64,000 nt of DNA from positions 13,207,501-13,271,500 of the forward strand of contig NC_085112.1 of the NCBI RefSeq assembly GCF_030269925.1. The letters run 5' to 3'. This stretch comes from Bombyx mori (taxonomy: Eukaryota; Arthropoda; Insecta; Lepidoptera; Bombycidae). Shown here piece after piece: positions 54,907 through 64,000 of the stretch. The notes below the pieces were generated by a model. That model was given only the letters and a program-made list of their open reading frames with translations. It made no database searches and had not been told where the DNA came from. The stretch's first letter is position 1. Every line of letters begins with the position of its first letter. Made by a program: the position numbers and the translations under genes.

Positions 54907-55510
54907 AGTATAGATAGTTTCGGTACAATAAATATTGCTATTCGTTTTATACGAAGGAAATTATTTTTCATTCAACTTAATGTTTTGCGAATATTAAAAC
55001 TTATTAGAAACCTTGGAAGTTCTTTGAATAGAATGTAAAAAAAAACCTGGGCATAACAGGCTCGTTCATTAATAAAAATAACTTAAACTAAGGAATTTAT
55101 ACACAGGGGAGAACCAGCATCTTGCCATGTCACGGAAAATGTCCCTCGGAGATTATTACCACAAGATACCTTGTGTATTCGCGTACGCCGGGGTTATAAC
55201 AATTCCGCAAAATGGTCGTATTTTTATATTCCGTTTTATTTTTCGGGGTTTACGGTCTCGACTCTGTCTCCGCCTGCACATAAACAGTTTTATGTCGCTT
55301 CAACGTTTCTTGACTTGGACAACGTTTACGTGATTCGTTCATTTACTAACTATTCTGTTTACCTAATAGATTTATCCCATATAAATCACTTAGGTAAACA
55401 GATAGCTGAACTGTAATATAAATTGTGGAAAAGAAGTGATTGTGTGTGTGTGGCGATGTGAAGTGCAGGACAGTCGTACTGATGCAATCGAAAATTCGAT
55501 TTAATGTGTA
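54907..55510. other. No feature recognised
   Basis: Nothing supported. Frames of 68-81 codons overlap one another. Confidence 0.4.
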
Positions 55511-55687
55511 TCGACTACCAGGATGGGTACCAGGAGCGTGGGGCGTCCTCCAACCAGGTGGACCGACGACTTAGTGCGTACGGCGGGAAGTCGTTGGATG
55601 CGGAAGGCGGAGGACCGCATTCTGTGGAAGGCATTAGGGAAGGCCTATGTTCAGCAGTGGGCACATAAAGGCTGATGATGATGATGA
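55511..55687 (+). pseudogene. RTE-like LINE, 3' end fragment
   Basis: The frame through GRPPTRWTDDLVRTAG, WMRKAEDRILWKALG and AYVQQWAHKG ends at a TGA (55671-55673) and is followed by ATGATGATGATGA. Only about 54 codons remain. It is close in sequence to the minus-strand fragment at 551-725, so both likely belong to one family. Confidence 0.8.
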
Positions 55688-55743
55688 CTATCAATATTAC
55701 TTACAAAATAACATAAGACTAAAACTGCATTATCGCCTTACTC

Positions 55744-55985
55744 TTCTACTGATGGTGGGACCTCTTGTGAGTCCGCACGGATAGGCACCACCACCCCGTC
55801 TATTTATGTCGCGAAGCAGTAATGCGTTTTGGCTTGAAGGATGGGGCAGCCGTTGTAACTATACTGAGACCTCAGAACTTACATCTCAATGTGGGTGGCG
55901 CATTTACGTTGTAAATGTCTATGGGCTCCAGTAACCACTTAACACCAGGTGGGCTGTGAGCTCGTCCACCCATCTAAGTAATAAA
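55744..55985 (+). mobile_element. Bm1-type SINE copy
   Basis: Forward from TACTGATGGTGGGACCTC to CATCTAAGTAATAAAAATAA. Some substitutions. Confidence 0.9.
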
Positions 55986-55988
55986 AAT

Positions 55989-58126
55989 AAAAATAAAACT
56001 TGTTGTGTATTGTACATGTAAAATAATTAGACTTTAAATTGGTAGCTGCTATTATAGATCATGACGATATTGATTGACAATATATATCTACGTATGTATT
56101 CTACTAACAAATTAACAAAACAGTTAGTCTTAATTTCATGTCCTGTTAGAGTGGTATCCTGTTGGTAACCCAACAAATTGGTATAAAACCTTTTTATTGT
56201 TGTCGTTGTAGTTTTTGACATTACATTTGAATTTTGAATTTTGAAATGTCTGAGTTTTGTCAATTCTCTTTTATCCGTGCTATTGTACGCGATTTATAAA
56301 ATTTTAAAAATATACAAATTTTATACGTGCAATCCTCGCGAGTTTATTTCCCAAGTTCCTTGCCCATCCTAATCATACAGTCCACGACAGTATCCCACAG
56401 AATCTAAAGATTCTACAAAGAAAAAACAAATAAAAAATAAAATAACCGAAATTCGTTATTTGTCATATCAGCGCGACATCTATAATAATAATTCTGAGCA
56501 GAAATATGCCTTTGATGAACATTCATACAACTGGATTTTATCTGATAATAAACGAACACCGTCTCCGTGTATAATGGAGTAGTATACGTTTTGATACTCG
56601 CATGTCTCGGCTGTGGCGGTTTCGTTTCAAGACGAGGATTTATTCTCAACGCCACACACGACGTGTAAACATTTACATGCAAATGAAGCAAGCGTTTCCA
56701 CTGTTTGTTATGCACGAAAACGAATTTTTTTTAATGAACCCCATTATAAAATGATATCTTCATCGCATATTCGTATGATATGGTTTCTCTGGAAGTCGTA
56801 GTTGTTAAAGACAATAGTAAAAATCGAAGTTTTATATTCAAATAGGCCGCGACAAGCTTTTGAATTGTCACGGTTTTATCACTGATTTATAATGTCTTAA
56901 ACCGCTGTAAACGCAGAATTTGTTTCAAATATATATGTGTGTATACATTACATTAAAATTTTACGAAATAATATTAATCAGTACGTAAAATTGAGGCTAG
57001 AAGAAAATAAATTTGAATTAAAAGAAAAAAGTGTGTTTTGATGAGCACTGATTGATGTATAATAAATAATATATATTGTAATGTGATATCTAATAAATAC
57101 CTAAATTCGGCTAAATAGCCGAATAGCTAATTAGCCTTCTGAGATATAAGCATTCAAATCTTTCGGTAGAGGTTGTCTTTAGTTATTGTAGTAGTTATTA
57201 TTGGAACACCGACGTCATTCTTCAATATAGTGTGCTATCTGTCTGAATTTAAAACGGCTTATATTTCCTTATTTCGGATAAGATTTCGATTTACATTTTG
57301 TAGTTCGGCTTTAGGTTGGCTTTTGTAGAAGAATGAAAAAAATATCCTTCAATACCTGATTACTTTTTGCAGTGATGTGAAAATTAACTTCGATAATAGT
57401 GGCCGTTTTTTGCATTGTTTGCGAGATTAGTATTGGCTTTTAATTATCTCTATGGTTGGAGTGTGAAGCAAGTGGTATGTGCGAATTTCGTTTGATACAG
57501 GAAAATCCATTCACACATAGATAATTCGATTATCTTATGCGGATCGGTAATTATCACGAACCTTTTTAAATAGAAATTAGAAGCCTATGATAGTTTTGGG
57601 ACGATTTCGTCGGTATAAATCTTTTCCTGTCGCTACGCTAAATACTGTTAGATCGTTTAATTTGTATCAAATACAATTTGTTTAATTATAATATTATAAT
57701 ATATTTCAGGGAATTTCAATGGTGATAAACAACAAATCGAGGGATGAAAGGCTATTTGGTTTAAGCGACATTTCGCTTAATACGCGTCATTTATCTTTGT
57801 AATTTAAGGTCCGTTTTATTTGCTATTAGCATCAACATTTCGATGCTTTTAGTTGAACTTCAATTATGTTTACACCATTATCAAATAGTTGAAGAAGATT
57901 TTTTTTCATGATATTTTTTCCAAATTTTATACTTTAAATGGCTCTCCTGCAAAGTTTAAAAAATGTCGCTCAAACCAAATACATTTTTAACCCTCGAAAT
58001 GTGAATTCTATTCGATAACCTACAATTCGGTTGATAAGTAGTATGAGTAAAGACGATTGTATGTAACTTTCGTTTATAACTAACGTGCATTCATTAAGAA
58101 TCGATATTTACACGTGTCTCTGTAAG
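55989..58126. other. Unique AT-rich DNA, nothing supported
   Basis: The longest clearly repeat-poor stretch. Frames of 62-100 codons at 56.0-56.8 kb show no recognised domain. CTAAATTCGGCTAAATAGC near 57,100 is a small local repetition. Confidence 0.4.
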
Positions 58127-58461
58127 CATGCTCTTTTTAACCGACTTCAAAAAAGGAGGAGGTACTCAATTCGGCTGTATGTTTTTTTTATGTTTGTTAC
58201 CTCATAACTTTTAACTGGGCGAATCAATTTTGATGATTCTTTTTTTATAGGAAAGCTGACACCCCCCCACAGTCCCATTTCAATTTAGTCCAGTTCTGAT
58301 AATGGTATCCATGAGAAAATCATATAAGTCTTAAATTTGCATTAAGTACGTGCGCGACAAATGGACGAATAACTCAATATCACGCCAACTGATTTCGATG
58401 ATTATTGTTTTTAGTTTTTGTTTTGTTTTGTTTTATGAAGTCGGTTTTTGTTAAAGCATGT
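58127..58461. mobile_element. Moth MITE-like element ending AACCGACTTCA
   Basis: CATGCTCTTTTTAACCGACT at the left is an imperfect inverse of GAAGTCGGTTTTTGTTAAAG plus CATG at the right. The interior AAGGAGGAGGTACTCAATTC and GGCGAATCAATTTTGATGAT is a widespread moth interspersed repeat in my recollection. Non-coding. Confidence 0.65.
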
Positions 58462-58926
58462 CTATTTACAAATATTTAGATTAAAGATTAAATTCGCAGG
58501 TGCTCGAAAAAGTTCAGAGCCTTGTTTGATGAATTCAGTACGATTCCGTACATGTGCTATTTGAATATACATACTCAACACAAATCTTACGAGTGCCTTT
58601 ATATTTTTTGCTGTTAACCTGAATTAACAGCTGGATAATGAGATCGGAACCAACATATGGCGAACGGCCACGGTAGCTGTCTGTCTGTTACTGTAAACCG
58701 GTAACTTATCGAACAAGAATGTAATGTGCATCCACAATCGACAGTGTTGAATGTTTGAGAAAATAAAGGTGAAGAATCAAGATCAAGTTATCTTGCGTTC
58801 TCGTATTTCGATTCATTGGTCTTATTTGCACTGTTCGTGAAACTTGTTGGCATGGTTCCTATGTGATGAGTTTCAAGTTGAAAAATGAACATTGCGTATA
58901 TTCAATTTTGACGTATTTTCATTTAT
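58462..58926. other. No feature recognised
   Basis: Nothing supported. Confidence 0.4.
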
Positions 58927-59353
58927 GTAGTCGAAATTCGACTATAATTAATTGAAATTATGAGTTTGTACACCAATTTGTCAAAGACTTATATAATCTT
59001 GTATTATATTATATTATAATATATATCTTATATTATACTTCTATAATCAAAGATTTCGCCAAGACTACACTTTAGACAAATAAATATTAGTAAAGACAAA
59101 AAATATTTAATCTATTCTCAATTTGACCACAGACAATAAGAAAAGTTTGACAATACACAAATAGTATGCATGCGTCTGTGTGTCAAATACATGGTAGTGT
59201 ATGTAATGTTTTTTTTAATTATTGATTTCATGTAGTTCTTATGCATAATTTAAAAAAAAAAAAATTCTGCACTCCTTTTCTATATTCTCTATAAGTGTGG
59301 GAAATTTCATACTCCTCCGTCCGTGCAAAAAGGGTACAAAGTTTTTGCTTCAC
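58927..59353 (-). mobile_element. Non-autonomous Helitron family A, diverged copy
   Basis: The hairpin GTCGAAATTCGAC is near the left end and GTACAAAGTTTTTGCTTCAC at the right. The outermost bases at both ends are lost, and an AT-rich expansion lies near 59,000-59,030. Confidence 0.75.
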
Positions 59354-60099
59354 TACTGTACTGTCTATTTAAATTAACAACAAATTCTAAAATGTAAAAA
59401 TGTATTAGTACACAAAATATTGTAAGAACTTCGAAAAAATAATAATAATATTATAATATGGCTACATACTTGAAATATGAACTAAATATGTCATTGTTAT
59501 GTTTCGTTTTATTCGCAACCGCGAATGCTATTTAAGGGTAAACTTTTTGTGAAAACACTATCAAGTTTGTTGCTAAGTAATGTAAAAATTCATATTTATT
59601 CTAAAATTTTTATAGGAAGAGTCGAAACATCTCGAGATCTCTGTCGCATCCCAGCTATTTAATGGCAGTGACGTCATAAAAAACAAATGTCCATCCTTTT
59701 TTATCAAAGCAAAACAACTCTCACCATCAGAGCTTAGGTTCGGTTAGTAGGTTACTCTTTTCGGAACGGACGTAAATATATTTTCGTATTTATATCTAAG
59801 ATTTTTTTTTTGAAAAAAAAAAAAAAAAACTTTTCTATAGATATCTGTCTAAATTACGATTAAACAATATGTACGAACATTTTATGATTAGAACTTGTAT
59901 TATTTTATTATTATTTATTAGAACACTAAGTTCTTTCAAAGCAAATTTATAAGTATATCTTCTGAATATACAAATAAAATTCGAAAATATCAATTTTAAC
60001 TATTCCGTGCTGTAATTGTGCATTGCAATTGTAATTTTTAATAATTTTATATATGTATTTCATTGTTTTTATTGTTGTTGTTCTTGTGGTTGTTGTTAT
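59354..60099. other. AT-rich DNA, nothing supported
   Basis: Contains long A and T runs (59,800-59,830). No gene. Confidence 0.4.
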
Positions 60100-60286
60100 T
60101 CTAAGCTCAGATAATGATTGGTCGGTCTGATGCTGGTGTGCACGTCCCTCCGCAGGTGTCGGCGGAAGATCAGCGCTCCAGTACCGATTTTCTCGGTACT
60201 GTTAGGCATTGCTGAGCCGGTAACCCTCTCCAAGCCTCGTAATTTTTTTCTTTTTTTTTAAGTTTATGTTTGGAATAAATGTTTAT
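60100..60286 (+). repeat. Probable retroposon 3' region (tentative)
   Basis: CCTCCGCAGGTGTCGGCGG, AGTACCGATTTTCTCGGTAC (a near-palindrome), CCGGTAACCCTCTCC, then T-rich sequence and TTGGAATAAATGTTTATC. This resembles a LINE 3' region. No second copy in the window confirms it. Confidence 0.4.
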
Positions 60287-60400
60287 CATTATTGCCTCTG
60301 TAAGCAGACGAGCAGGAGCGATCTTCCTAATGGTAAAAAGTCACTGTAATTAATAGACTACATCAATGCCAAGGGCATGCGGCTTGGCTATGCCTGCGTC
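60287..60400 (-). mobile_element. Diverged family C retroposon 3' end
   Basis: ATTGCCTCTGTAAGCAGACG, CTAATGGTAAAAAGTCAC and CAATGCCAAGGGCATGCGGC follow the family C order with many changes. Confidence 0.5.
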
Positions 60401-61450
60401 ACACCAAACATACTGTAGCGACTAAACAAACGTTAGATCCATACGCATCAACTCCACCACTTCGGAAACTTATTGAACAAATAAAATCATGTTCACTGTC
60501 ATGTCACAACACGCCCACGTAATGGCATCGCCAATAACAAACGGTAATGTTCCCTGCTCCATTATATTCAGATGAGGCGCACTATAGTCGGATCGGTTTA
60601 TTTGAGACTTGCAACAGACTCGAATGTCCCTTGGAATCAAGTGCACTAAAACATTGTGATGTACCAATGCTTTGTAATCAAGTGCTTGGTGAAGATTGCG
60701 GTTCGTGAACTTTTCGTTGAACGTAGGGTACGTAACGAGCGATTTGATTCGACGGGATAACTCCTTTTAAAGTAATTGAAATTTGAATCTGAGTTGTCGA
60801 CGTGAGGGGGGAATTTTCACGCTATTTCATGCTTCGGTATTCTTTTATTTATTAATTTATTTAAGGATTACCAACAGGGTTTACAGTAAGACATAAAACA
60901 ACTTTGACATGTATAGAGCAATTGATAACTGCAACTCTAATTAGAGGCAATCACAGCATGTATTACATTAATATTTCAACAGAGATTTATCAATACTAAT
61001 AATAAATAAAAATAAAATAAAAGAAAGACAACAAGGACAGTAATACCCGAGTACTTCAACAACAACTTTTTATAATTTTGTTCCTGAATATTGGAAGGGA
61101 ATCGCCAAATATGTCAAGGTTTTCAGCTTTACTGACTAGATTATTATAAAGGTTAGTTAGACGAGGAGTGCTTGCCTAGATTGGTTCTAAAAACTAGCGA
61201 ATAAATAAGTCTTAATGTACATGATGTAAATGCTTACTTCCTGCTTAATGTATCTAGGAATACTGCTGTAAGCTATTATTTATGAATTTGAAAAGCTAAC
61301 CTCCCGTGACTCTCACACCTGATTTGATATACGCCCGTGCGGTCATCTCCGTAGACCTCTCGGTGATTTGTTGCCTTGAATACCTTGAATAATGATGTTA
61401 ACAACCTGAAAATTTGCAATTCGATATATTCTGTATCTGTATCTTTTAAA
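60401..61450. other. No feature recognised
   Basis: Nothing supported. The LINE tail begins at about 61,455. Confidence 0.4.
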
Positions 61451-61454
61451 TTAA

Positions 61455-64000
61455 TTGTTGTTGTTGTTGTAGTCCTAGGGTACCCCGCTGGTACATAGGG
61501 CCCTCACAAGTTGTCTCCACTTTACTCTGTCTTGCGTTTGCTCCTTGACATCACTCCAGGTCACGTTGGCAGTCCTCATCTCACTCTCTACGGTGCGTCG
61601 CCAAGTGTGTACAGGGCGACCAGGTCTTCTCCTGCCAAGCGGTTGCCACTCAAACGCGATTGATGCTGCGTTGACTCCGCTGCGCCGTAGAGTGTGTCCT
61701 ATCCAACGCCATTTCCGATGAGCAATGTCTTGCGCGATGGGATTTTGGTCGCATTTAGTCCAAAGGTCTTTATTAGAGATAGTGACTGGCCAGAATATGC
61801 GGAGTATCGACCTCAAGCACTTATTTACAAATACCTGCAGTCGGTTCGTGAGTGTCTTGGTCACTCTCCAGGTCTCACATCCGAACAGGAGAACACTCTT
61901 GACAATGGAGTCGAACAGGGTCAGCTTGATCCGACGAGTCATGACACTTGACTCCCAGACTGGTTTCAACTGCGCGAAAGCACCCCTGGCTTTCCTAATT
62001 CGTATCTCTATATCTTCGTCCGAACCACCCTGATTTGATATGGAGCTCCCCAGATATGTAAACTTCTGTGCTGACTTCAACACACAGTCTTGGAGCTTTA
62101 GGGGAGTAGTGTTTTTTGACATTACTCGCATGTCGACAGTTTTGTTGGTGTTGATACGCAAGCCTCTTTTCTCCGCAGATATACGGAGGTCTTCAAGTTT
62201 TGCTTGCATTTGATCCAAAGTTGGCGTCATCAACACTATGTCATCTGCATAGTCAAGGTCTTCCAAGATATTTTCGCTCCATTCAATGCCCCGAGGTGTC
62301 GTCACCACTTCCCGCATTATGTCATCCAGTAACATAATGAATAGTAGCGGAGACAGGAGGCAGCCCTGCTTAACACCCGCTGTCATCTCAATAGGGGCTC
62401 CCAGGACTTGGTCATGCACGACTCTACATGTACTACCTCTGTATAAGGCCTGGATTATACCAATGATTTTATTTGGTATACCTCTTTGTTTTAAGCAGGT
62501 CCACATTTTACTCCACTGTACAGTGTCAAACGCTTTCTCAAAGTCTACAAACGTAAGAATAATTTCAGTCTGCCATTCGACACTTTGTTCTATGAGGATG
62601 CGAAGAGTGTTTGTATGGTCTGTGCATGATCGGCCCGGTAAGAAACCTGCTTGCTCCTCCCGAAGAGTTCCAGTGATCTTTTTGGACATCCGGTTTAGAA
62701 GTAATCTAGCCAAGACCTTTGCTGCGCAAGGAAGAAGTGTAATGCCTCTCCAGTTGTCACAAGAAGACAAATCGCCCTTCTTCGGAACTTTCACGAGTAG
62801 TCCCTGCTTCCATTGAGACGGTATTTGCTCAGTCTCCCAAATCCTTACGATGAGCGGATATAGCAAGCTTGCAGATCTCGGTGCATCAGCCTTCAGCATT
62901 TCGGCATTGATATTGTCAATACCGGGGGCCTTACCTGGTTTCAGCTGTTTAATTGCCTTTACTATTAACTTTACATTAAAGGTGGGCGGTGCAATAGGTA
63001 TATCCAAAGGCAAGTCGGGTACTGATATTCCGTCTGTCGGTTGGGACTGACATTTGGACAGCAACTTAGTAAAGTGTTCCGTCCAGCGCACGAGCTGCTC
63101 TTCCGTGGTACATAGTAGCTGACCCGAGCAGTCTTTCAGTGGTTTTTTCCGTGGATGATGTTTTTTGTTTATTATCCGCTTGGTGACATCGTAAAGCTCT
63201 TTCATATCTTGCCTCTTGGCTGCCAATTTTGCTCGGTCTGCTAGCTCATCGATTGCATTTCGCTGATCTCTCCTAGCCAGCTTTCTAATTACTAATCGCA
63301 TGGATGAGTATTCCCGACGCAACATAGCATCTGAAGGGGAGCCTAAAATCTGAGTGTTCAAAAGTTGTCTCTTCTCGATGGCTGCCCAAAGCTCTGCTGA
63401 CATCCAAGGTTCTTGCTTTGTATTGGTATACCCCAATACTTCCTTAGCAGCTTTATTATAAGCACCACGTATGCGGTCCCACGTCTCGTCCATCTGCTCA
63501 TCCTCTATTTCCTTAAGCAGCTCGAAACTATTTTTGAGAGATAAGCTGAACTTCTCTCGGCAATTGCTATCTTCCAGTTTTCGGATATTAAATTTTCTAG
63601 CTGCTTTATCTGGCTTTCTGTGGGGAACTGCTATTTTAAGACGAACTTCTGCTACCACCAGATGGTGATCACTGTCAATGTCTGCGCCACGCTTATTTCG
63701 CACATCAAGAAGAGAAGAGCGCCATGTCTTACTGATAGCTACGTGATCGATTTGGTTCTTTGTCTTTCCGTCCGGTGATATCCAAGTAACTTTATGACAT
63801 TCCTTATGCTTAAATAGGGTACCTCCAATAACTAGACCATGTGTGGAACATAGATCACCGAAAAGTTCTCCGTTTTCGTTAATAGTTCCGGTTGCCCCAT
63901 ATTGTCCCATGTAATATTCGCGGTCTACATTGTCATTTCCCATCTTCGCATTTATGTCGCCCATGAGAATCACGATATCTTGTTTCTTGATGCCTTTGAG
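61455..64000 (-). mobile_element. RTE-like LINE, running off the right edge
   Basis: The minus-strand frame ends at 61475 and is followed after a few bases by a CAA-repeat tail (complement at 61,455-61,470), with no poly-A. Unlike the other RTE pieces here, the copy is long and its frame is undamaged as far as the window shows. The 5' part lies beyond position 64000. Confidence 0.9.
61475..64000 (-). CDS. LINE endonuclease/reverse transcriptase, partial at 5' end
   Basis: The frame is open from the window edge to a TAG at 61477-61475, about 840 codons; the true start lies outside. Numbered from the GTG at 63973, the endonuclease is represented by GDINAKMGND (5-14), NQIDHVAISKTWR (73-85) and the catalytic DSDHHLV (100-106). 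The reverse transcriptase spans about 390-650 with VKVPKKGDLSSCDNWRGITL, FVDFEKAFDTVQW (475-487), GVKQGCLLSPLLF (533-545) and the catalytic DYADDIVLM (574-582). A C-terminal region follows (LFGCETWRV, HRKWRWIGHTLRR, GRRRPGRPVHTWRR). The protein nicks target DNA and copies its RNA there. No stops or frameshifts are visible, so the source may be young. RTE assignment is by motif resemblance; a neighbouring clade is possible. Confidence 0.92.
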   Translation of the reverse strand, partial: LKGIKKQDIVILMGDINAKMGNDNVDREYYMGQYGATGTINENGELFGDLCSTHGLVIGGTLFKHKECHKVTWISPDGKTKNQIDHVAISKTWRSSLLDVRNKRGADIDSDHHLVVAEVRLKIAVPHRKPDKAARKFNIRKLEDSNCREKFSLSLKNSFELLKEIEDEQMDETWDRIRGAYNKAAKEVLGYTNTKQEPWMSAELWAAIEKRQLLNTQILGSPSDAMLRREYSSMRLVIRKLARRDQRNAIDELADRAKLAAKRQDMKELYDVTKRIINKKHHPRKKPLKDCSGQLLCTTEEQLVRWTEHFTKLLSKCQSQPTDGISVPDLPLDIPIAPPTFNVKLIVKAIKQLKPGKAPGIDNINAEMLKADAPRSASLLYPLIVRIWETEQIPSQWKQGLLVKVPKKGDLSSCDNWRGITLLPCAAKVLARLLLNRMSKKITGTLREEQAGFLPGRSCTDHTNTLRILIEQSVEWQTEIILTFVDFEKAFDTVQWSKMWTCLKQRGIPNKIIGIIQALYRGSTCRVVHDQVLGAPIEMTAGVKQGCLLSPLLFIMLLDDIMREVVTTPRGIEWSENILEDLDYADDIVLMTPTLDQMQAKLEDLRISAEKRGLRINTNKTVDMRVMSKNTTPLKLQDCVLKSAQKFTYLGSSISNQGGSDEDIEIRIRKARGAFAQLKPVWESSVMTRRIKLTLFDSIVKSVLLFGCETWRVTKTLTNRLQVFVNKCLRSILRIFWPVTISNKDLWTKCDQNPIAQDIAHRKWRWIGHTLRRSGVNAASIAFEWQPLGRRRPGRPVHTWRRTVESEMRTANVTWSDVKEQTQDRVKWRQLVRALCTSGVP

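Noticed and set aside
62286..62816. 176-codon plus-strand frame opposite the LINE
   Set aside because: It is antisense to the reverse-transcriptase frame, whose motifs show the minus strand is the coding one.
1..64000. CRISPR arrays, bacterial operons, ribosome-binding sites, rRNA genes or integrated virus genes
   Set aside because: None were seen. The DNA has animal intron/intergenic character, repeats are dispersed retroposons and transposons, and the only long frames are transposon proteins.

Overview
The window looks like moth nuclear DNA, almost certainly silkworm (Bombyx). It is AT-rich and intron-like, and full of copies of a SINE whose 3' end reads CATCTAAGCAATAAAA (matching my memory of Bm1). 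It also carries a D,D37D mariner of the Bmmar1/maT type, lepidopteran Helitrons ending in CTAG, and RTE-like LINE pieces ending in GATGAT or similar short repeats. No prokaryotic, viral or organellar signature is present, and no complete host gene can be supported. The DNA is best read as intron or intergenic sequence.

Layout. 1-10 kb: mostly unique AT-rich DNA with one RTE 3' end, a tandem duplication and a few retroposon tails. 10-26 kb: a mosaic of SINE copies, a second retroposon family (here 'family B', ending GGTAGGAAAA), Helitron fragments and two GC-richer unique stretches (about 9.5 and 15.7-16.2 kb). 26-28 kb: an apparently intact mariner (346-codon transposase, 27-bp terminal inverted repeats, TA duplications) nested 6 bp inside a Helitron. 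30.0-32.0 kb: the most unusual object, a 2,003-bp element with about 500-bp, about 99% identical terminal inverted repeats enclosing a captured jockey-type endonuclease fragment. 32-52 kb: more SINEs, nested Helitrons, a Harbinger-like MITE, a two-copy MITE family and one short candidate host coding exon (49,104-49,172). 52-56 kb: a 5'-truncated RTE element with a 14-bp target-site duplication, and another RTE 3' end. 56-61 kb: mostly unique AT-rich sequence. 61.5-64 kb: a long open reading frame of another RTE-like LINE running off the right edge.

How the parts relate. The autonomous-type proteins are the mariner transposase and the RTE-like endonuclease/reverse transcriptase. The rest are non-autonomous passengers: SINEs that would depend on LINE proteins, and Helitrons and MITEs that would depend on proteins encoded elsewhere. 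Several nested insertions give a relative order of events. Family names are from recognition by eye, not a database search. Boundaries of old or truncated copies are approximate to about 10 bp, while those with target duplications are exact.
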